Shown: positions 29,201 through 42,600 of the stretch, piece by piece
Numbering within the stretch: position 1 is the stretch's first letter
Layout of the letters: each line of letters starts with the position of its first letter
Assembly (NCBI GenBank): GCA_023213315.1
Contig: JAKCPI010001625.1
Coordinates: 1 to 64,000 of the forward strand
Direction: 5' to 3'
Source: Euborellia annulipes
Taxonomy: Eukaryota; Arthropoda; Insecta; Dermaptera; Anisolabididae
DNA length: 64,000 nt
Translations under genes and position numbers: made by a program
The notes under the pieces: generated by a model
What the model was told of the DNA's origin: nothing
The model's database searches: none
What the model saw: only the letters and a program-made list of their open reading frames with translations

Positions 29201-32200
29201 TCCTATTGTTTGATGAGATTGTGCCTATTAAAAATAAGCGAAATGCACAGTTGAGATATAAAATAATAATATATTGATGAAAGCGTATAGATCATGTAAA
29301 AATGGCTGCGCTGGAAGTAACGCTTTCCGACTGCTTCAAACTAGTAGAGGAAGGGAGCTGGAAGGGAGGCTTTTTGTTTTAATTTCACTTTTCTCTGTTA
29401 GGGGCGCACTTGTCACTTTTAAATAAATTTGATATCTTAACTATTAATATATTGATACTTGCGAGAAATTTTAGTAAATTTACTATCAAAAAATATTGTT
29501 TTGGATTAAACCGCAGCTTTTATTTAAAGCAAACAAAATGTATGTTTTATTTTAAGTGACATTTAATTAAATAGAATAAATTACTCAAATAAATTTTTTG
29601 ATTATATTAAATACTTTAAAATTTTGTCACTATTAATAATATGTCGACGTATATTTATTATAAATAAAATATCTTTAATACAAATATATTTTACTAAAAA
29701 TGCCCAACTCTTTCAATATATTAATATTAAAGAAATTTTTTTACTGTGTACGCTTCATTTCATTGGATCACACGATTTCTTTTAAATTCTACCTCATTGA
29801 GAGAAAATATTTTTAAAAAAAGTAAAAAATATTTAATTATTAGACATTATAGAAATGAAATTAAGTGCATAACTTTTTTTGTAAAAATCACCATGCCTAA
29901 AAGCTCTTTTGTTTCTTTAGTATATCTTTTTTGTATACAAATTTTATTTATGAAATTAAAATTTTTCAAAAAAAAATTATTCTCATCAATATAATGCCTA
30001 AAAACCGACACCTAATAATTATTAAAAGAGAAAATGTAATTATTTAAAGTTAATCACGAGTACATAATAAAACTATTTATTTTTTCTTTATAAAGTCGGC
30101 TCCACTATTATTGATTGATCAGGGTAGTTTTTGATATAACTGATACGAATATTTCTATATTATGTATAAAGCCCTCAGTGAGTAATGTGCCCTAAATCAT
30201 CAATATCATTTCCATGCTGTTTTTATGTAGGCTATAATTTTTAATTTTTTTTTTAGAATTTAACAATTTTCGAGAGCAATCTCCTTTGTTTTAATACAAG
30301 AATAATAAATTAAATGAATAATAAATACTGTGCTTGTTTTCAGTTTCCATTCTCTCTGGCATCGAATAGCCTACCAATTGTTTGTTGCGTTACGTTGTAA
30401 TTTTAGTAACCTAGGTCTATTAAATATTTAAAATTTGATTTAATTATAATAATGTTCAGAATTAAATGCAAGCTTTGAAAATAAATAAAAAATATATAGC
30501 CTAATTGATTTTATTAGGCACTACTCTTGCAAATTTTAAAATCAGTTAGATTAAGCAAAAATTCTCTACAGTGAAAAATATGCTCCAATTAATTGATAAT
30601 AAAATTAAACGAGAGTTTATTTTCTAATTAATTTAAGTTAGTTTTATGAGTGCAAGTACTAACAAAAAAAAGTAATATAATAAATACAGACAAATAATTA
30701 ACGAAATGATTTATTTAAAAAAAAAATTCGTATGTTCACTTTAATATTTATAATAAAAGTTATATTTAAGTTAGAAAGAGCAATCCCGCAACACATATTG
30801 ATAAAATTATTTATTCGCCTCTCTCTCTCTCTCTGATGAACTTTATTTCCACCTCTTCACTTTCAAATTCCCATCAAAAGAACATCAAAGGATTGGAAAT
30901 ATTCCAAATCTGAATACCAATTTTCTTATTATTATTTTTTTTTTTTAAAGTTTATTAAAATTTTGTTTTACCTGAAGTTTAAATCTAATAAGAAATTTTC
31001 CTTTTGAAAAAAAAGGGTGTTACTTTTTAATAATAAAGTGGATAACACAAAAGAAAAGCAAGGTTCGAATAAACGTAAAATTTATTATTTTAATAAGAGA
31101 ATGATAGCATTGTGTTATAATTTAATTTTATTAATATATTTTAACTTCGAGGAGAGGTAATCAAGCAGTCATTTAGAATATAGAAAATATATTGCCTTTG
31201 AGGAGAATAGTATAAAGACGGTCAAAAATAGTATTGAAAAAAAAAGAAAAATTTCCTTTGAATAGTGAAAATTGAAAGCCAATTTCATGTAAAATTTTTT
31301 TAATAAACAGCTGATTTAACAATAGGAGCGAGATTCAATCACAACAGCGAACCATCATGACCAGTGCCGGATTAAACAAGATGGAGGCCCTTAGGCAGTC
31401 GAAATCTCGGAGCCCTGCCAGCTAATAATTTTTTAAGTTGTAATATAATTTTAAAGAAAACTATTAATTTTTTTTGATAATCTATGGTTAAGAATATGAT
31501 AAAATCACCATCCTTGAGCTATATCTTAGATGTCCTAGGGTGTCTATGTCGGTATCGAGGGGCGCCAAAGGCTTGATGTGACTGGGGCTATGGGGCGAGT
31601 CTTCCTTCACCCCCACTTAGTTACTGGTTCGCATCCGCGACAAAAATTCATTTAAATTGAATTGGCTACCCTAATCAATTTAAATAAATAGGGGCGGGGT
31701 CTAAATGGCCTCAGATGCCGAAAGAGTTAAAAAAAAATCTAATGTTGCGGGGCCCATAGGCGATCATCTACTCTGCCTAATGAGTAATCCGGCACTGATC
31801 AAGAACCTTCCTAATTTCTAGCGTTAAATAAGAAAACCTGCAATTTCCAATTTTCAGTTTCGACCTGACCTCCTTTGTACTGCCAACTCGAGAAAGAAAG
31901 AAAAAGTAATATAACCAAGTCGTTTAAACCTTCACCAATTAAAACTCTTCTCTCAAACTTTTCCCTCTTTTTTTTTCTTTTCCAGTCGCGCCTTATTAGT
32001 GATGAAATATTTGAGTTAACATAATTTTTACTCTCTAACGAAGAATCAACTTACTGATATTTATTTTTTCAAAGTTAATTAATAAAGCCTAATTTTGAAA
32101 ATTTACTCATATTTCATTTTAGAAAAAAAAAGATACTCTGAGATAAAAAAAAAAGATTCAATTTTGAAATGAAATTGTCTCATGGAATTTAATTAAACGC

Positions 32201-33650
32201 TCACTGCCCTCAGGTCCTGTTCGCTGATATTTGCAAATTTCCCCTGATAATTGATTTATGACTCCAGTATGCACAAAAATAATGGACATGTTTTTTGGGG
32301 TGGAAATTAAAAAAAATTAAATTAAGAAAAAAATTTAATAGAGGATGAAATTAAATAATGATTAGAATGAAATGTGGCCAAGCAAAAATTTTATTAATAT
32401 TCCAGACAAAAACAAAATGGAAAAATTTGTTTTAATTAAACAAGAAATTCCTTTCAAAGTTGGTGTTGCGAAGAGCCTTGGGTCTAATAAGTATTAGACC
32501 ATGTTAATATTATATAAGTTACTAGTATAGAAGTAAGTAAATCAGAAGATATTATAATGAAGGTTTCTGTATATTTATTCAAAAACCTAATTTCAATTTT
32601 TTTTCTTTTTGTAATAAATAGGTCTAATATTAAAGTAATCTAGGGAAAATAAATGGTTCATCAACCATCTACAATTTTAATATTAAAGAAATTTTTTCCC
32701 GAAATTTAATTTTAATTAAATCCCAAGGAGAGAGATTAAACAGTTTAGTTTAACAATAATAATAATAATAATGTATCCAATCAGCCACATATGGCGAGGA
32801 CTTTGCCTTCGTAATCAAAGTATTATAGTTCTAAATTTGATATTACCTAAATGGCAGTTTGGTTAAGTCCAGAGTGTATTAAAATTTAGAGATAAACAAC
32901 TTGGGTATAAAATTATAAAAAAGTAAATTTGTTCTTTCCAAAGAAAGAGAGCAACCCCCATTTCTACTTATAATGAAATTTTTAATATAATAATCTTTTT
33001 TACAGGCTGAATTGGTATCTGTCGAAGGTAAAGACATCGAAAGTCATTATGTGTTGGCCCGGGAACCCATCCGCAAATGGAACTCCACTTCTGATTGCTA
33101 TCTACTCATAGTTGGAGAGAACATAATCTATGAGGTGATCCATTATTCATCATTCTTTCCTTTAAACCAAATATTTGCATTTCTATATTTATTCAAATCC
33201 TATAGAATTGCAATGTTAATTCTATTTTTCATCATTATTTTTTCAAAAACATTTCATTTGAAATGCACCGATTTTTATGATAATTTCTCATCTAAATAAA
33301 CAACTTGAATAAAAAGATTAAAAATACACTCAGTAGTAGTCTATAAATATTTTCTCGGAATTAATAATTACACCTAACATTTATAATAGAGGGGTTAATA
33401 TTCATTTAGGAAAAGATTAAATAAAAGCAGGTCAACCCACATTTGATAGGATTAATTTGTACTGCAATTTACTAGCATAAATCGAAATCCAATTAAATAA
33501 TTAATGGGAAATATTACAATTATGAACAGGGTATAACAAAAAAGGGATTTCTAATTTAATTTTTTAATTTTTCAAAAATATAATAAATTTTTCAGAGACC
33601 GAAAATTTGCTTAAATACTCTCTGCCATTATTTATATAAGTTTATAGGTA

Positions 33651-33691
<41 letters not shown>

Positions 33692-36600
33692 ATGTAATTT
33701 CATTGAAAAGGATGTTGATAAATAAAAATTTGGAGATGATTATCAGGTCAATTTTACGGATCTTATCCTTCGATGTTAAGTTAATATCAAGAATAATTTT
33801 CAATGACTAAATAAATAATTCAAAATTCGATTTGATTTGTTAAATACCCTCTGCCAATTCTGCCAACCCCCCCTTGATCAATTATATATTGATATATATA
33901 AAAAAAAAAACTTGAAACAAAACTTTTCATTCTAAGTTTAAAGAACAATAAATCTTTAGTAGAAGAGTTGCTTTTGTTTTTAAAATATTTATGTTCAGGA
34001 CTTTTTCTTTTCAAAAAGATAGGGATTTTCATTAGTCTCTTTAAATTATATAATTAAGAAACAGGCAAATAATAAATATTTATGTGATCAATGGAATGAG
34101 AAATGAGTTACCCTATTTTGGATTAAATGTTTCACTACCTGCTGTTTAAAATTGCATCCGATTACCACACTAATCAATCACCCAGTTTTTTAGTTATTTA
34201 CATTGGTATAGCAAATGGAATTCAGAAGTATTTATTATTAATATAAAATCGAATATTTAAACAAAAAATAGCTTGAATCTCCTCTCGATATTATTCTACA
34301 AAAAAAAAGAGATTAAAAATTTGGATTTGTTTTTTTATATCTAGCCCGAAGACAACTTCACGGTTCGAGTTTTGTCTACATGTCCTTGTGAGACGGATAT
34401 GCATTATGTGATCACTACCTCAGGTCATATCACAGAATCAGGCCAATGGCAACGAGGTGAGCTCAATGAGGACCCACCAACACAAAACGTTGATGGGGCA
34501 GCAATCTGCAGGCTCAATTTCAGGTAAATATAACTTTCTTTTATATAGCCTAGTAGAACTACTTGTTTCTTTCACTTACTTATATAGAGAGAAAGTATTG
34601 GTTTCATATCAAAAATTCGATGTCGAGATTTTGATGGATAGACACGTTTTGAGGTCGCCTAGGTTCAAAAATGAGGTTTTCGCGACATGGTCTGTCTGCC
34701 TGTGTGTCTATGTTTAATTTAAAGCATGAAGGAATTAAGCTAGGAGGTTGAATTTTTTTTTATTTCATTCAGGTCTTTTCGGCAACGGAGGCAACCCCTT
34801 CTCTATTTATTTCAATTTATTGGTAGCCAAATAAATTGAAATGCATTAGACGGAATGCGAACCCGCGACCCTTGGTACAGAAGGCCAGCACGCTAACCAC
34901 TGCGCCAAGGTCCGAGGGCTTTTATAATTACTTATGAAAAATTGATAAATTTGTTATTTAAAAAAACAATAAGTAATTATGTATACTTTATGTTCTTGAT
35001 ATAAATTACCAGAGAATGGCTGGTAAAAGAATTTGATAGCAGGAGATATATTAGCGAGTTTGCCTGTAGATAGGCAAACAGGTTACCAGAAGCGCACGAA
35101 TGGTTGCCTATCAATAGGCGTTAGACAAATCGGTCTACTAGAGCTTCAAGCGTCAGATAATAATTTTAATTACCTCGACTATATATAAAATAAAATAAAT
35201 GATCTTCCATCAAGTTGTAAATATTTTCCATAGATAAATTTAAAGAAAAATATATTTTTCTTGTCAACAATACTTATAAAAATATTTTCTTCTAAAATAT
35301 TTTATTCATTTTGTATTTCATATATGAATAACGTGTATGATGGCCTTATTTTTTTTTTTTTTTTTTTTGCGAAATAAAAATTTTATATTCCAATAATAAA
35401 CGTTATTTCAGGCCAAGAATATTTATTCATTTTATTTCCATAGAAGGGAGAGAGAGAGATACTCGTTCTCTATTAGAAACGATGCTCCTTCCTGGAGGCA
35501 GCGATTCCGCTCTTTTTATTCGCACCAAGGCGCTATATTACTTTTATTCAGGATAGGAAATCTGATCTTAATATAGATATAGATTAAATAAACATGACCC
35601 TGATATTGCTCCTCTCCGTCCTTATATATACTATATATATATTTAATATTTTAAATTTGTTGTTACTAAAAAAACGTAGAATAATTTTTCCTCAGGAAAA
35701 AAATTTTATTTTCCGACTATAATCAATATTTTAGATTATCTTCTTTAAAAGATATATAAAGAAATATATATTTCACAAAGGAAGTGATGAGTGATGTAAA
35801 AAATTTTTAAAACACAAGCTTTAATTTACTTCAAGAAATAAATAGAGAAGCTCGAATTTCTTACCCCGGGCAATCAGGGTATGGAACGTCCCCCGGTAGC
35901 CATCAAAACTGGAATGTACTTAATAAATTCAAACCTCTGAATGGCCTCAGTAGCCGAAAAAGGTTAAAAAATAAAATAAAAGGTTTTCTAAATTTTGACA
36001 AACGCTTATTTTTTAAAAGATTACTAATGAAATCAATAGAATTAAATTAAATTAAATTAAATTTTTTTTAATAACATTTATTTACTTTAAATGGGAATGT
36101 GTCAGCAACAACGCGTTTATATTATTTCCTTCATTCAAAAGTTTATCTCGTTACTGTTGAACTCTTTTGATGTAAAATAGTCGTCAAAAGTTTTGACGCC
36201 GCCTGCAGTCATTTAGTTAGGCAACCATACCAATTCACCACCACAAATTCAATCTTTATGACTTTGTTATGCAAGGATGAGTTTTTCTTAATGATCCTCT
36301 CAAAAGTATTAGATACTTTATATATCTTATGGAAGGAATAAATAAAATGTTTTTAACTTTTAAACCTCCCTAATTGGGGCTTTCAACAAATGAAATTCAC
36401 AAATCAGGGGTAAAATTTACGCTACTACCAAGGACTAATGGACGTTTGGGCTTATATCCCCAAATGGAGCCTAAGCTTATAGACCTATTGAAATTATTTT
36501 TAGCAGAAAATTTATATGATCAAAAACCTAAGAGTGAATGGGACAAGCAATTTCCTATCAAAAAGAAAACTTTCCTGATCTCATTTTTCCGAAATTGGCA

Positions 36601-39600
36601 TGCATATATTAAAATACCCCAGAATCGTCTACACACAAAAAGAATTCATATTTTTTTAAAAATAATTCACATAAATAAATATTTACTATTATTCTATATT
36701 TTTTTCATATTTTTTTTTTATGGATTGAAATATATATCTCTTATCAGTAAGTGAATGAAATATCGGTAAATTAAGTTGATTAGCTGTGACCAAATATGAT
36801 AGAAAAAAATTAATATCAAAAATATCAAGCTGTTAAAAGTGTATATCTATTTATATAATTCGCTAATGTCCGTCTGTCTGTCCGTCTGTCACGCTCTATT
36901 TGGGCAACTTTTTTATGCTTAAAGAGGACCTTCAAGGGATTACAGGAAAATTATTTTCATCCCGAAATTCCTATAACTTTTTGAGTTATTAATTCCCAAA
37001 GTTACGATTTCTCCCATAGGAAATTTATAAAGAAATATAATATTTATGTATTCTATCCTCAAGCAGGCACTGAATTGGAATATATCATAGTAATGATAAT
37101 TAGGCCTGCAGGCTTGGTCTAGTTGGTAGCGTGCCTACCTTATATACCGAACGTCGCGGGTTCGAACCCCAGGCATTCCGATGATTTAATTTAAGCCATT
37201 TGGATACCAAATGGCTTAAATAGAAATGCCTGGACCCCCAATAGATATTATAAATAATATAACGGTTATCGTCAAAGTCTTAAATGGCATAAGTTGCCGA
37301 AAAGACTGTGTGAATGTGTGTGTGAGTGTGAGTGTGAGTGTGAATGAGAAAAAAGTGTGAATGTTTAAAAAAAAAAAATGGGAATTAGTATAAAAAGATT
37401 TTTTTTTTTATAATTAAGAAAAGGCGAGGTTCCACCGCAGGCGGGCTCGAGTCAGCTGGCGGGGGCTCCAGGAGGGCGAAGCCCACCGAAGGCGGGCACC
37501 GCGGCTAGTAGTATTAATTATTTATATCAATGCACTATATAATATTCCTTTTAATTATTTTTATTGATTTTTCTTCTAGTTAATGATTCAATAAATTGAA
37601 TGTTTAAATTAATTTCTAGATAATTTAAATCCGATAGCATGATTTTTTTCGATGATTGATTGGTAAAATTATAAAAGAAAAAAGGATTTCGTTCATTTCA
37701 AAGAAAGTAGTATCGGTTTTTCTTTTAAGTTCAATTCGATTTGACATCGAATTTGAAGAGTTCCTGACTCCCAAGTGAGGTAATTGGAATCGGAAGTGCG
37801 GCGAGTCTAATTTTTAATACACCTTTTTTTCTCTCTTCGCAACCCGAATAAATCGATGGGTTCAACTTGTAAAATTGCAAGTAATCGGCCGGGGCGAATT
37901 CGCAAGGCACGATGGGGGAATTCGCACACACCAGGAGGCTGGTTCATTGTGTTTAATGAAGTTGGGGTGTCATTGGCCCGTGAAATTGACTTTCGCCTTC
38001 TACTCTCATCCCAGTTCTTCATTTAATGTGAGGTTATGCTCAAGAAATGAGATCATTAAAATTAAATGTTGATCTTTTATTTCCTTTCACATTGATAATA
38101 ATGATTGTATATATATGATTTTTGAAAAATTTATTGAGATAAAATTAAAATTCAAAATTAAGCAGCCTGCTATTAAAAGTCTTAAAAAAATTTAGATTTC
38201 CTCTATTTATCAAAGAACTCTGACTACTCTATTAGAAAAATATTTCTAAGAGTTCTGGATGTATTGTAATATTTTTATACAATTAATTAATATACCGGTA
38301 TAGTCCCGATATATGAAAATATACCGATGGCTACCGGGGGGCGTTCAACACGAAAGAATAACAACTGCGAATACAGAGAAAGACCGAAACTCCCCTTCCC
38401 CCTCCTTAAAAAAAAATGAAATAGAAATAAAAAAGCATAGTGTGAAGCATTCTATAAACTCTAAACAGCATACAAAAATATTTAAAATGAATGCAGGAGA
38501 CATAGCAGCCAAAAGATTAAATAAAATAAAAACTTATTTAATTATTAATTGTCAACGTTTTGGTCGAAAATCACGACCTTCCTTAGCGCCCGAAACGTAA
38601 ACAATTAATAAAAGTTTTTGGCTGCTACGTCTCTTGAATCCATTTTAAATTCTATAGTCACATTTAATCGTTGTTTAAAAATATTTAATTGATGAATGAT
38701 AGCATAAAACAAAATTCTAAATCAGGAAAGATAGTAGGCTATTTCAAAAAGAGTGATGTTATTTCAATAGTAAATTGATAGCTCAATATTTGACATAATC
38801 GACATGTTAAATTTTATAATTCGCTCTTAAATTGTTTAATAACATTTATAAATGCATAGTAATAATATTTATATTTATATAATAGTAAAACAGAAAGGAA
38901 AAATAATGACATGACCACATCAAATAGGTTTTTCCCTCTCTATCCGATTATGTATATTTTACTCATATGCAAAGATATTTAATCGTTTAATCACAAAAGC
39001 TCTCTATTCCAGGGCGAAACTTGGTTTGATATCATGTCATAGGAATTTGCAAGTTAATTAAATGTTAGTTCGACATATGTAAATGATCATGCAAATTCGG
39101 TTTAATTATTTCCTATAAATGATCATGACATCAACTTAAAATGATAGTTTTTCAACCGCCCCCTAACTTTTTGTACTTGATATTTACATTTAAATTGATA
39201 AAATATGTTGTTTTGGTTAAATATGGGTTTTTTTTTAAATAATCAAGCTAAGGGATGAAATATAGATAGAGCTTCAAATCCACCTCCACTTCAAATTCCT
39301 TTTTTCTTTTATTAAAGTAAAAAAAAAGTTACTCTAGAGCAAATTTTTTTGGCCTACTGTCCTCTTTTTGAAAAAATATTACTCATCGCCCCCTGGACAG
39401 CAGTTAGTTGTAAAAATTAAATTTAAAATTTAAAATTAGTTCAGTTATAGAGTAATATTTTAATAAAATTCGCTGATAACAATTCACTTTTGGAATCCTT
39501 TCTTTAAGAACAAAATTTAAACGATTTAAATATGTGGTAAATATGACAAAAAATAATTGAGGTTGAATTTGAGGAGATTACAACTATAGTTTCCAAGTGA

Positions 39601-42600
39601 GTTAATGCATTTTAAAATTTAGACAAAATATTTAAAGATGTTGAGCAGTTTAAAATTGAAGAAAAAGTTAATGTAAAAGATTGTGTCCATGATCAAATTT
39701 TTTTGGAATATTAATTGAGTAGTGCCCAGGGAAAAACGTCCTAGATCAAAAATCCCTCAAAAGTCCCCTTAGGTTACATCAACATGCATGTTACATGTTG
39801 GTACAAATGACTGAAGCGCGAGATAAAATATTTATTGTGAGTACGTAGAATTGAGAATTTAACTCAATTTAATTTTCCCTCTATTAAAGGATATACATAC
39901 AGTATGTATGGTATACGATTTGTAATAGATAGTAGTGAACATTTTTATTAGTTCCCTTTGCAACACTAGGTGATATCCTATTACTGTACTGTTTAGAGAT
40001 AAAATTACAGAACTGGATCTCATTTTCGTTTGTGGATTATGTTTTTGTTTTAATTAAACGTTTAAATGAATAGAAACGGCAAATGAGCTGACAGTTTAAA
40101 TTTCTGGGTCAGGTCAAGAGTTTCTACTGCCACTGATTCAAGGCTCTATATTTTATCCAAATCTACTTTTAGGAACTCTCATGAAATGGACTTGCCATGC
40201 CCTCTAAAAGCGTACTTAAATGACTAGGGTAAAAAAAGAACAGCATTGCAAAATGGAGATAATATTCCAATCGAAAGACTTGTAAAAAAAGGAAAATTCG
40301 AGTATAAAACCCTTGTTATAATCGGTACCGGAACAAATTTTAAAGATCTCAAAAAATTTGGTATATAAATTGACGATAAAATTTTTTTTAAATTAATTTA
40401 ATTCCTTCTTAACCTATAATTTAGATATATTTATTTAAAAATATTTTTATTTCACTTTATTAACTACTCGTTGAAAAAGTCCATTTTATCTCTTAAATGT
40501 TTTTTTTAATCATTAACTCCCTCGTTTACCCCCTCTTGTGTTTAAATTTGTAATAAAAAAAAAATAATAATGTTAAACAAGTTGAAAATTAAATTTTAAT
40601 TATTTTTACAAATTAGAGATGGACATTAAAATAAATATTTATATTATTTTTACCATCCACTTAGAAACTGTTGACATTTAATAAGTTGAATAAATACATA
40701 ATGAAGGCCTAATTAATAAAATAGTTTGCAATCCATGACGGAATAGCGTAAATCAAGAAAGGGTTACATTAAAAAAAAAAATAAATAAAAAGTAATGTGT
40801 CAAAGTTAGTATTAATTGTTAAAAAACTAAAAATAAAACAAAAAACAAAATTGAGCGTGTTCGAGAATGGATATAGAAGATGGGTTAAATGAGGAACAAG
40901 ACGAAGAACAATTGAAAAAGTCACCACCAATAATCTAAGGACCATCCAGATCGCAAATCTGTCAATACTGTACATTTAAAAAACAATTATAAGAGATCAA
41001 TATTTGAAGAAATTTGCCAAGTAGAAGGGTTATCAAAAAAAGAGTGACTTCCAACATAAAGCCGAAAAGTTAGTGGAGATGATATTTAATTGTTGACATC
41101 TTAAAATACAAGGGAGTTCGGGTTAGATCAAAAATTGATTTATAAAATTAGAACGAGAAGTTCGAGAAAAACAGCAAGAAAATCCAAACTCTAGCTACCT
41201 TTGTTTTTTTTTTAATCATAAACTATTTGTTTTTTTGAAAGTGGTGTAAGTAATTAAAAATCTGAGATATCAAATTATTTAATTTAATGTAAATTTTATG
41301 TATAACTAGTAGTGGAAATTCTTAAAAATTCCATGTTTTGTACAATTGAAAGTTGGACGGTAAAGAAGTTGTAATCGTTGATTATGAAAGTGGTGTAAGT
41401 AATTTGAGGTAGGTAGTAGAGATGGTTGTCTGTTATTGTGTTGTTAATAAACTCAAGAATATAACAGAGGGGTCATTTGTAGGGGGAAGGGTTGCCCCCT
41501 CTCTAGTATTTTAATAAAATATATCTAAAACTGAAAAATTAAAAAATTAATTTAATTAAATACCTTTTGAAATTAGAGATAGTATTTGTAAGAAAATTGA
41601 AGTGAGAAATTGAAAAAAAAGTTGCCCTCTAAGAAAAAGTTGAAATGGAACTGGTTACGAGAATAGGTTATATTATATAAAGATATCAAGAGTTTTCTCC
41701 GGACTCAATATTTCAACAATATAAGAGGAGAAATAATATCTAATAAATGTAATAAAAAAATTTATTATCGGATATAAATATTGAAAATATGAAGATAGAG
41801 AATTGATCAAGTAGAAGTAGTGTTGAGGGATGAGTTAAGATCATTAAAAAAGAAATAGAATGATTTAATAAATGAATTTTTCCTTTTATTTCAGCTTCAC
41901 CGTAACGGCAAAAATGGCTCCAATTAGTCAACTACTTGTTTATTATATCACCAAAGATGGTGAACCAATCAGCGACGTATTCACTTTCTCAGTTTATCTG
42001 TATCATAAAAAGGTTAGTTAATAAAAAAGTCAAAAAGATGTTTTTGTGTCACCCATCCCGAGATTCAGTAGCGTTTGGAATTGCTTAATCACAATGAGAT
42101 AAGAGCTGAGAAAGAAATATCCAAAAAAAAAAAACATTTCCTCTAGATTAGATAAGGCAAACAAATATTTTGCAATCAAAAATCACCCCCTATCTTTTAC
42201 AATACATGTTTGAAATCCCCTATATCAAAAATAGTGAATAAATCCAACAAAATAAAAGATAAAATACCTTCTTTAAAAAATGGAATTATTTTTTTAGGTG
42301 ATTTTGGGTCTCGAGCCAAGAAAATATTGGCTACCCGGACAGAATATTCGGGGCTGGGTTCGTGCCCCTTCTAATTCGCATATATGTCTATTTGCTGGAA
42401 GAGCAAGTGGAGAATCGAATGTGAATGCCTTCACCTCAGTGAAAACAAGGTAGAAAAATATTTATTATTAGTATTATTTCTAGAGAAATATGTAGAAAAA
42501 TTCATATATATACTTTTGAGAAGTCTTTTACATAAATTATTTTATTAATATAGGGTCGTCCACATATTACGTTCAAGGTCGGATACTGGGGGGGGGGGGG

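Larger units (their letters stand above)
25251..29452. repeat. 18-bp inverted repeats bracketing about 4.2 kb
   Basis: TATATTAATAGTTAAGAT occurs at about 25255-25272 and about 25342-25359 (both within TAGATATATTAATAGTTAAG). Its reverse complement is at about 29433-29450. The interval includes two foldbacks, the 26668-26897 palindrome, the THAP element and the SAM-like exons. The pairing could be the ends of one larger element or coincidence in AT-rich DNA. Confidence 0.3.

Noticed and set aside
29299..29382. Short frame MAALEVTLSDCFKLV on the plus strand
   Set aside because: Only 26 codons. More likely part of the upstream region of the minus-strand SAM-like gene.
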